From the NCBI GenBank assembly GCA_964400105.1, contig CAYNTG010000120.1:1-5214 (forward strand): DNA of 5,214 nucleotides, read 5' to 3'. Positions 1 through 4,958 of the stretch are shown here, in pieces. The notes below the pieces were generated by a model. It did no database searches. It was not told the origin of the DNA and was given only the letters and a program-made list of their open reading frames with translations. A program made the position numbers and the translations under genes. Positions within the stretch are counted from its first letter, which is position 1. Every line of letters begins with the position of its first letter. This DNA comes from CAYNTG01 sp964400105 (lineage in GTDB: Bacteria > UBP14 > UBA6098).

Positions 1-81
1 GATAAATTAACAATGCCCTTCGCGGGGCTGTTTCTCCGCAACAGCCGGATTGCAGTATGGGGAGAATCGCGGAAGACGGAC

Positions 82-106
82 GTAGGGGCATGGCACCGAC
101 ATGCCC
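82..106. repeat. GTAGGGGC-type palindromic repeat, copy 1
   Basis: GTAGGGGCATG opens a perfect 7-bp inverted repeat: GGGCATG (86-92), loop GCACCGA (93-99), CATGCCC (100-106). It shares the lead-in CGTAGGGGC with a second hairpin 52 bases downstream, so the two are probably copies of one intergenic repeat family. From general knowledge, short palindromes beginning GTAGGGGCR and ending YGCCC are common intergenic repeats in many environmental bacterial genomes. Membership in a specific named family is inference. Confidence 0.5.
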
Positions 107-133
107 GTCACAGGTAAAACAATTAGCAATTTC

Positions 134-163
134 GTAGGGGCGATCCGGTGGGTCGCCCTTTTT
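134..163 (+). repeat. GTAGGGGC-type palindromic repeat, copy 2, terminator-like
   Basis: GTAGGGGCGATCC leads into a 9-bp stem: GGGCGATCC (138-146), loop GGT (147-149), GGGTCGCCC (150-158), with one G-T wobble. TTTTT (159-163) then ATT follow directly. A GC-rich stem followed at once by a T run is the form of a rho-independent terminator on the plus strand, so this repeat copy may end a transcript arriving from the left. No gene end is visible inside the window to confirm that role. Confidence 0.5.
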
Positions 164-179
164 ATTGTGGGTGACGGGA

Positions 180-254
180 GCGCTGGCGCGGGGGTGGTTG
201 TGTGGTGTGGATGGGATTTTTGCGTGCGAAGCAACCGCAAAAATCGTGACAGCG
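180..254 (+). repeat. Dispersed ~75-bp repeat, left copy
   Basis: This stretch begins GCGCTGGCGCGGG and ends GTGACAGCG. It aligns along its length with 5085-5158, and the last 22 bases (233-254) are identical to 5137-5158. Inside it, ATTTTTGCG (216-224) and CGCAAAAAT (236-244) form a perfect 9-bp inverted repeat around an 11-nt loop. The loop can form a small inner stem, TGC-GAA-GCA. The middle (about 190-215) is G/T rich. The two copies point the same way and flank all four genes. No open frame runs through both copies, so this is probably an intergenic repeat element of unknown function. Confidence 0.75.
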
Positions 255-279
255 CGAGGGTTGGGGGAAAATGCACAAT

Positions 280-293
280 TATAATGCATTACG
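280..293. promoter_or_regulatory. AT-rich palindrome, distal site of a pair
   Basis: TATAATGCATTACG contains the perfect 10-bp palindrome TAATGCATTA (282-291). The surrounding 15 bases, AATTATAATGCATTA (277-291), match 342-356 at 14 of 15 positions. It lies about 100 bp upstream of the predicted sigma-54 start point, within the range where enhancer-binding activators often bind. The regulatory role is inferred from position and symmetry only. Confidence 0.35.
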
Positions 294-344
294 ACACGAA
301 GCTGTGCAACATAATATCTCAACAAATTAGATAACTCATTGAAT

Positions 345-358
345 TATAATGTATTATA
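345..358. promoter_or_regulatory. AT-rich palindrome abutting the sigma-54 promoter
   Basis: TATAAT-GT-ATTATA is a perfect 6-bp inverted repeat around a 2-base centre. It ends three bases before the -24 element, and its core matches the distal site at 280-293. It may be an operator, an activator site or an AT-rich upstream element. TATAAT alone could be read as a sigma-70 -10 box, but I see no matching -35 at normal spacing (the bases 17-18 upstream are A-rich). Confidence 0.4.
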
Positions 359-360
359 GT

Positions 361-377
361 TTGGCACAACTTATGCA
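361..377 (+). promoter_or_regulatory. Sigma-54 (RpoN) -24/-12 promoter
   Basis: The 17 bases TTGGCACAACTTATGCA fit the RpoN consensus YTGGCACGrNNNTTGCW with two mismatches (A for G at 368, A for T at 373). The invariant GG (363-364) and GC (375-376) are exactly 12 bases apart, as required. The expected start point, about 12 bases after the GC, is near 388. That leaves a leader of about 17 nt which still contains the whole Shine-Dalgarno. The element sits directly ahead of the three-gene envelope operon and would make it dependent on an AAA+ enhancer-binding activator, none of which is encoded in this window. Confidence 0.72.
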
Positions 378-390
378 TTTGTTCTGTGTC

Positions 391-399
391 AAAGGAGGT
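391..399 (+). promoter_or_regulatory. Full-consensus ribosome binding site of the first operon gene
   Basis: AAAGGAGGT is a near-complete match to the anti-Shine-Dalgarno sequence. It ends five bases before the ATG at 405 and fixes that start. It fills most of the short leader predicted from the sigma-54 promoter, so the message would begin almost at its ribosome binding site. Confidence 0.8.
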
Positions 400-404
400 C
401 AAAT

Positions 405-827
405 ATGAAAAACGCAATTAGAACAATTTTCCTCACCATGATTCTCGGCGCAATTCTCGGCGGATGCTACACGCAGATTCAGATAACTAAGACAACCGAA
501 GACGCCGCGCAGAGATGGGAGGAAAGAAACGACTATCATTCTTACAATCACAGTCCATGTCGATGGTGCTCGCAATGGCACTACTACTACGATTATCCCT
601 GGTGGCTCGACCAGTATTGGTGGTGGGATAATTATTATCCGGAACCGGAAGCTGAAAAACGCAGCAAACGATATGATCGTCGGCGCGGTCTTGGGGAGGC
701 GATAGAATCGATAATAGAGTCGAGCGATGAGCGGGACGAGCCTTCGGGAAACGAACCGGATAGCGACTCAGAAGATTCTAACGAAGACGATACCGAACAA
801 CGCCCGACACGCCGTCGTGGCCTTTAA
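405..827 (+). CDS. Small aromatic-rich lipoprotein, uncharacterised
   Basis: A 140-residue protein that I do not recognise as a named family. It has a lipoprotein signal peptide: Lys3, a hydrophobic stretch from about 8 to 18, and the lipobox Leu18-Gly19-Gly20-Cys21, so Cys21 should be acylated and the mature protein membrane-anchored. Residues 52-55 form a CxxC pair (Cys-Arg-Trp-Cys). Residues 54-78 are extraordinarily rich in Trp and Tyr, including three Trp in a row at 72-74. The rest is charged: a basic patch (85-94, with RRRGL at 92-96), an acidic Ser/Asp/Glu low-complexity run (105-131), and a second RRRGL at the very C-terminus (136-140). It is first in a three-gene operon behind a sigma-54 promoter, and the next gene begins 18 bases after its stop. 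Its stop TAA is followed directly by an in-frame TAG. The aromatic block could bind a ligand, glycan or membrane; that is inference. Confidence 0.8.
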   Translation: MKNAIRTIFLTMILGAILGGCYTQIQITKTTEDAAQRWEERNDYHSYNHSPCRWCSQWHYYYDYPWWLDQYWWWDNYYPEPEAEKRSKRYDRRRGLGEAIESIIESSDERDEPSGNEPDSDSEDSNEDDTEQRPTRRRGL

Positions 828-845
828 TAGGAGGTTTTAAGTAGC

Positions 846-2120
846 ATGAAAAAAATCGATCAAATTCTCGCGCTCGCAATTTTGCCAGCGATTATGTTCG
901 CGCAGGTCCTCGCAACAGACGATTTAGCCGATAACGTTAGCGCAGCAGATCGACACATCCCGATGGGGATTCGCGCCGCCGGAATGGGTGGCGCGGGCGT
1001 GGCGGCCTCGGAGGATTACACGGCGCTTTTCTATAACCCCGCAAACCTCGCATATATATATCGTTTCGAGGCGGCGGGCGCACTTCAATTCGATCAGCTT
1101 TCATTCGAAAGCAGCTTCGATGGCAAACCCGGAGGCACCGGCTCCGACAGCTACATGAAGCTGCAAAATATCGGCGCCGTGATTCCCGTGCCGACAAGCC
1201 GAGGAGGCCTCGCATTCGCAATTGGCTTTTCGCGGACGAATTCATTCGACAGGAGAATCAAGGCCAATGCCACGGGCGACGACGGACTTATCTACGACAT
1301 CGACGAATCCGTCAAGGGCGGACTCGGAAAATTCTCCATCGGCTGCGGTGCTCAGGTCTCTCCAATCATGTCGCTGGGCGCGAGCGTCGATTTATATGCC
1401 GGTGCCGAGCGATATAGCTGGTTCATGGATGTCCAAAATCCGGGCGGAACGGATTGGCCGGACAGCGTCGAGCGCAAAACTTACGCCGACGATATCACCG
1501 ACGCATATACCGGGATAGGCGCGAAGTTTGCTATGACTTTGGCCCCCACAAAATATGTCCAGCTCGGCGCTTATATGTGCACGCCGACATCGATTGTCAT
1601 CGACGAGGATGGAATCCAACGATTCGATTCGCTGACAACCGGATGGGAGACCTATCAGGAAGATTATGACATCGTGGAGAGCTTTAAGATATATCTCCCG
1701 TGGCGATTGGGAGCCGGAATTGCGATTCGACCGACCGATTGGCTTCTATTCGTCGGCGATGCCGAATATGCCGATTGGCGGCAGATCGAATACGACGAAC
1801 CGGCATGGATTCTCGAACAGAACCGCCTCATGGATAGATCGTTCAGTTCGTCCCTTCGATGGTCGGCTGGAGGTGAAATCACGATTCCGGTCGCAGCCTT
1901 AAAACTGCGCGGCGGTTTTTCGCAGGAACCGATTGCATACATCGCGCAAGGCCAAGATCGCGTTCGCAATACTATTTCAGGAGGGTTCGGTTATCTCGTA
2001 AGCGACCTCGTAAGCCTCGATATGGCAACACGATTCTCGAATTGGGATGTCGATGGAGACCGACTCGACGAGGATTATTCCATTGCAAGCATCTGGTTTG
2101 GAATGTCATTCAGGTTTTAA
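846..2120 (+). CDS. FadL/OmpP1-like outer-membrane beta-barrel protein
   Basis: A 424-residue protein. The signal peptide has Lys2-Lys3, a hydrophobic core at 7-19 and a probable cleavage after Val-Leu-Ala23. Residues 40-69 carry the N-terminal signature of the OmpP1/FadL/TodX and related PorV-type barrels: a Gly-rich AAGMGGAGVA stretch (44-53), then a YNPANLA motif (63-69). The remainder alternates hydrophobic and polar residues with many Gly and aromatic positions, as expected of beta strands. It ends GMSFRF with a terminal Phe, typical of outer-membrane barrels recognised by the BAM complex. The length fits the family. Family members form channels for hydrophobic compounds, or act as T9SS-associated barrels in Bacteroidetes; which applies here cannot be told. 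It lies between two lipoprotein genes. AGGAGGT (829-835) precedes the ATG with a slightly long 10-nt gap, and two in-frame TAA codons end the gene. Confidence 0.82.
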   Translation: MKKIDQILALAILPAIMFAQVLATDDLADNVSAADRHIPMGIRAAGMGGAGVAASEDYTALFYNPANLAYIYRFEAAGALQFDQLSFESSFDGKPGGTGSDSYMKLQNIGAVIPVPTSRGGLAFAIGFSRTNSFDRRIKANATGDDGLIYDIDESVKGGLGKFSIGCGAQVSPIMSLGASVDLYAGAERYSWFMDVQNPGGTDWPDSVERKTYADDITDAYTGIGAKFAMTLAPTKYVQLGAYMCTPTSIVIDEDGIQRFDSLTTGWETYQEDYDIVESFKIYLPWRLGAGIAIRPTDWLLFVGDAEYADWRQIEYDEPAWILEQNRLMDRSFSSSLRWSAGGEITIPVAALKLRGGFSQEPIAYIAQGQDRVRNTISGGFGYLVSDLVSLDMATRFSNWDVDGDRLDEDYSIASIWFGMSFRF

Positions 2121-2137
2121 TAAAATTTCAATTTCAT

Positions 2138-2144
2138 GGGAGGA
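2138..2144 (+). promoter_or_regulatory. Shine-Dalgarno that places the third gene's start at 2148
   Basis: GGGAGGA lies between two in-frame ATG codons (2136 and 2148). The upstream ATG overlaps this ribosome binding site and has no site of its own. The downstream ATG is correctly placed for it and opens directly into a Lys-Arg signal peptide. The start at 2148 is therefore preferred, shortening the protein by four residues to 252. Confidence 0.75.
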
Positions 2145-2147
2145 AAA

Positions 2148-2906
2148 ATGAAAAGGTTCATCGCTATCGCAATCATCATCGCTATCGCAGGATGCGCAAT
2201 GGGGAATTTCCCAAAGGACACCGGAAATATAGCATCGATTCGGGTGGTCACCGAGAATAACGGGGAGGAGATTCGTGTCGGCCATCGCGACGGCAACACA
2301 TTCTTCGCAGCACCGATCGGAACCGAATACACGCTTCGGATCACAAATCACAGCCGAGGACGTATCCTCGTCGTGCCAACCGTCGATGGCCTAAATGTGA
2401 TCGATCGATCGCGCGGCAGCTGGGACGGCACCGGCTATGTGATCGAATCACACGGTCATGTCGATGTTCCCGGTTTTCGCCGCAAGGATCGATTCCAATA
2501 TGTCGAGCGCTTTACATTTAACGAGGCGGATTTCTCGCTCGCAAAGCGAATCGGCAATGTGAATAATGTCGGTGTTATCGGCGCGGCTGTTTTCAACGAA
2601 TACGTTCCAGAGCCGGTTTATTATGATGCAATGTCGTGCAAGGAATCATCTTTCAACAGGAGCGCCGGGGAAAAATCCAAATGCATGGAAGCACCACGTG
2701 CTGGCACCGAGGCCGGGCGCACGGTCAACGATCCGGTGCGCCGCGTGAGTTTTACGCGCGCCACGGACGTCCCGGCAGAGATACTCGCTATCTATTACGA
2801 TACCGAGGATAATCTCATCGCCGAGGGGATACTTCCGCCGCCGTTCGATCCGCCGCCGACCGGCTTTCTATCGCCATTCCCTGTGAATTACGCAACTGGC
2901 CGCTGA
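2148..2906 (+). CDS. Lipoprotein with conserved uncharacterised domain
   Basis: A 252-residue protein. The signal peptide is short and Ile/Ala-rich (Lys2-Arg3, hydrophobic 4-14), with the lipobox Ile13-Ala14-Gly15-Cys16, so a lipid anchor at Cys16 is likely. Residues about 55-155 form a compact beta-rich domain. Its pattern is YTLRITN (61-67), a VDGLNV turn (79-84), WDGTGYV (92-98), VPGFRRKD (107-114), a Phe-x-Phe strand (122-124) and NVGVIGAAVFNE (140-151). I recall this order of motifs from widespread hypothetical proteins of Proteobacteria, but I cannot name the family or give a function. The middle (156-200) is poorly structured, with two Cys (164 and 179) that could form a disulfide. A short strand, ILAIYYDTEDNLIAEGI (212-228), precedes a Pro-rich tail (230-243). 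It is last in the operon, 27 bases after the barrel gene, and a strong terminator follows 34 bases after its TGA. Confidence 0.75.
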   Translation: MKRFIAIAIIIAIAGCAMGNFPKDTGNIASIRVVTENNGEEIRVGHRDGNTFFAAPIGTEYTLRITNHSRGRILVVPTVDGLNVIDRSRGSWDGTGYVIESHGHVDVPGFRRKDRFQYVERFTFNEADFSLAKRIGNVNNVGVIGAAVFNEYVPEPVYYDAMSCKESSFNRSAGEKSKCMEAPRAGTEAGRTVNDPVRRVSFTRATDVPAEILAIYYDTEDNLIAEGILPPPFDPPPTGFLSPFPVNYATGR

Positions 2907-2939
2907 TTTTCTAAAACCGATATTTGTCTTGCAGACCAG

Positions 2940-2972
2940 AACGGGCGATTTAACAGAATCGCCCGTTTTTTT
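2940..2972 (+). terminator. Rho-independent terminator of the envelope operon
   Basis: AACGGGCGATT (2940-2950) and AATCGCCCGTT (2957-2967) form a perfect 11-bp stem with a 6-nt loop, TAACAG. A run of seven T (2966-2972) overlaps the stem end. It is well placed 34 bases after the third gene's stop. In the minus direction the stem is followed by CTGGTC rather than a T run, so it should act mainly on plus-strand transcripts. I see no separate terminator for the convergent gene. Confidence 0.93.
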
Positions 2973-2990
2973 GGTGTGGTTATTTCGAAC

Positions 2991-3017
2991 TGCGCTTTTC
3001 GACTTCGCACAGGGACC
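2991..3017 (-). repeat. Short dispersed-repeat-like sequence between convergent genes
   Basis: On the minus strand this reads GGTCCCTGTGCGAAGTCGAA followed by AAGCGCA. It closely resembles the GGTCCCTGAGCGAAGTCGAA motif that recurs in intergenic DNA of many unrelated bacterial genomes; its other strand is often mis-translated as FDFAQG-like peptides. Only one copy is in this window, so assignment as a repeat rests on recall, not on internal comparison. Confidence 0.4.
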
Positions 3018-3062
3018 GCCATTCGCCGTATCGGCCTTGGTTGCAGCCCTACCGCCAGAAAA

Positions 3063-4958
3063 TCATTTCAGATATAACAGCGTTTTCGTGATCTCGCCGG
3101 AATTTGTTTTCGCCCGAATGAAATAGATACCAGAATCGACGGATTTTTCGGGTGTCCATGCGAAAGAGCTTGCCGTGGTCTGGATATTTTCCACGAGACG
3201 CCCGCTGAGGTCGAATATCTCTACTGAATTCTCTATGAGCCGTATGGCCCGATTTTCACGGGAATGACAGGATAACACAATCCTCACCGTCGTGTTGAAT
3301 GGGTTCGGATGCACATTAATCGTGTATTTTTGCGGAACGCGATCGAATTCCTCAGTTCCGAGCACCATCGCCGATGCTTTGTCCGAGTTCCAAACCTCGC
3401 CAGTCGCGTCGTTTTGGACATATGCAACGATGTATGTGTTCGCGGTATTCCACGATGGATCGAAATCGACGTGGCGCGCGTCGCTCTCGGAGGCTGCGCC
3501 GGTGAGAGTGACTCCAGCCGAGCCAGCTATCAGGTCCCGGACGCAGTTTCGAATAAGTGTTTGCGGTGGAGATGAACCCCACGAATACGGGATATCCGTC
3601 TCGACTACGGCATATCTAATCTTAGGAGTTGCGCCGGAGGGTAAATCGCCGGTTCGCATGGCTGTTGCAGTGAAATCACAGCTCGATGCCGTGACGGCGT
3701 CAATATGAACCGAGACCTGATACGGTGTTTGAACCGCGCGCGCGGAATTATATTCTGCTAGATAATTTGTATATCCGTAATCGGGAGCTGCGTAGCCGCC
3801 ACTGAGATGCGAGAGACCGGCAAAATAGACATCGGGGTAACCCGAAGCGCCGTAGCTCGACGCGATGGACACCAACTCCGAAAAATAAAATGGGTCGGCA
3901 CCGAACGATGTAGTCGAGTGGTATGCGGTGAATACCGCGCCGTCGCCGACCGTTCCCGCAAGCGAATGCAATCCCTCCGCAGCGCGAGGGCAATAACCGC
4001 AACCGATCGAGGTGAATAGCTGAATCAGCACGGTTCGGGGGCCGTAAGTCGAGACGGTTTGGTTTAAGGTATTGTCCGATGGATTAGCGTCGCCGGTGAG
4101 TGGTGCCGAGTAGGTGACACTGTATGACTTATTCGACACGAATCCAGAATAAGCCGGGAAAGAAACATTTCTCGAAGCGCCCGACGTCAGCGACGAAACG
4201 GAGACTGTCTCGGTATAAAGCGATGTTGTTCCGTCCATTATCTCGCAATCGACATCGAAACTCTCGGTGCTCGTTCCATTGTTGACGATATCGCATCCTG
4301 GCGTCCAGCTTGCCGGGGGTTCGACCATGGTCGCGGCCTCGCTGCCGGTGATGGAAATATCGTGCGCCGGCTGAACGCCGATTCGAACATCGTCCACTTT
4401 TAAAATAAACTCATCGACGGAAATATTATGAAAAGCCACATAGATATTCGAGCCGGCGAACGAAGAAAGCGGGAGAGTCGCGCTCTGCCATGTCGAGGGC
4501 ACGGAGGGTTCCGACATGATCAGATTTGTAAAGGCAGCCGGAGTCGCCGTGGTCGTTGAAACACGCACCTCAATGTCCTCGAGATACAGGCTATCCTGCG
4601 AGGCATACCAGAAGCTCAAAACATAACCGGAAGCGCAGCTAAACTGCGGGGTTATAAGCCAATCATCGTTGCCGGAAGCGTTATAATAAGAACCGGCAGA
4701 GTTCGGTGAGGAGTGAGGCGATGGTGTATAAATGGCCCAACAATGTCCATCGCCATCGCTATCGATTGCCGTCCATGTGCCGGGAATCGAGGTCGAGCCG
4801 TCGAAGTTCTCATCGATTACCCATGCCTATGGTTCCATCGGTCGCATGGAGTAGGAGATTTCATTGCTCTCGGCTTCCGGGCCATATTTTCTGGAAGGAA
4901 AAGCAAATGCAACCATTGCAATCAGAAAAAGGAAGGAAAAAAGGAGGAGCTTTTTCAT
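3063..4958 (-). CDS. Secreted choice-of-anchor J / Omp28-like protein with T9SS-type sorting domain, interrupted by in-frame TAG
   Basis: Reading from ATG 4958 gives 631 codons with one internal stop, TAG at codon 44. The start is supported by AAAAAGG (4965-4971) six bases upstream and by a classic signal peptide: Lys2-Lys3, hydrophobic 4-18, cleavage after Ala-Phe-Ala19. After the TAG the same frame runs on at once into a choice-of-anchor J (cleaved-adhesin-like) domain, about 48-195: IDENFDG at 48-54, a DGDG motif, WLITP, then LSFWYAS. A CARDB-like Ig-fold spacer follows (about 198-303). Next is an Omp28-like thioredoxin-fold domain (about 308-413) with Cys-Gly-Tyr-Cys at 320-323 and a Gly-Tyr-Pro loop whose Pro375 is the likely cis-Pro. 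A beta domain follows (413-533). The end is a T9SS/FlgD-like sorting domain (543-631) with PNPFN at 551-555 and IFDLSGR. Such proteins are exported and surface-attached or released. If the TAG terminates, only a 43-residue peptide forms. A TTG at 4619 is the first plausible restart, but it lacks a signal peptide and cuts into the first domain. The gene is therefore a recent nonsense pseudogene, a recoded gene, or a sequence error. Confidence 0.8.
3225..3270 (-). repeat. Palindromic repeat fragment apparently inserted in the sorting domain
   Basis: On the minus strand CTGTCATTCCCGTGAAAATC followed by GGG resembles the widespread intergenic palindrome GTCATTCCCGC...GCGGGAAT. CCCG (3262-3259) pairs with CGGG (3251-3248) around a 7-nt loop; the outer arm has decayed. 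It encodes Cys-His-Ser-Arg-Glu-Asn-Arg, like the mis-translations (CHSRESGN) usual for that repeat. It falls between the strands VRIVLS and VEIFDLSGR (codons 563-578), where related sorting domains usually have a shorter turn. Repeat origin is inference. Confidence 0.4.
4827..4829 (-). other. In-frame TAG at codon 44 of the secreted protein gene
   Basis: CTA on the plus strand reads TAG on the minus strand, exactly 43 codons after ATG 4958 and in the same frame as the downstream domains (4958-4829 = 129 = 3 x 43). The context is Met-Glu-Pro-stop-Ala-Trp-Val-Ile-Asp-Glu-Asn-Phe. One transition from CAG (Gln) would explain it. No in-frame ATG or GTG restart lies between the TAG and TTG 4619; the nearby ATG at 4825 is out of frame and stops after four codons. 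Confidence 0.85.

Larger units (their letters stand above)
1..404. other. Noncoding upstream region with hairpins and repeats
   Basis: I see no convincing gene here. The open frames on both strands lack a credible protein composition and a ribosome binding site. The region is built from short structured elements. Near the left edge, GCCC (15-18) can pair with GGGC (25-28), and GCTGTT (27-32) can pair perfectly with AACAGC (40-45); the two hairpins exclude each other because they share bases 27-28. These may be the tail of a transcript entering from the left. Two GTAGGGGC palindromes, one dispersed 75-bp repeat, paired AT-rich palindromes and a sigma-54 promoter follow, each listed separately. 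Confidence 0.7.

Noticed and set aside
7..276. Possible minus-strand gene in the left noncoding region
   Set aside because: Its composition is Pro/His/Arg-rich low quality, it has no ribosome binding site, and it runs through hairpins and the dispersed repeat, so it is a chance open frame.
345..350. TATAAT as a sigma-70 -10 box for the operon
   Set aside because: No TTGACA-like element occurs 16-18 bases upstream, and the sigma-54 element 11 bases downstream is a much better match with exact spacing.
2136..2147. ATG at 2136 as the start of the third operon gene
   Set aside because: It overlaps the Shine-Dalgarno GGGAGGA that serves the ATG at 2148, and it would add Met-Gly-Gly-Lys ahead of a normal lipoprotein signal peptide.
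2929..3126. Small plus-strand open frame after the operon
   Set aside because: It starts inside the terminator region, includes the stem, a repeat-like motif and the end of the convergent gene, and has no ribosome binding site.
3063..4619. Treating the minus-strand gene as a 518-residue protein starting at TTG 4619
   Set aside because: That start lies inside the choice-of-anchor J domain, gives no signal peptide, and has no obvious ribosome binding site. The frame upstream encodes the rest of the domain and, beyond one TAG, a clear signal peptide.
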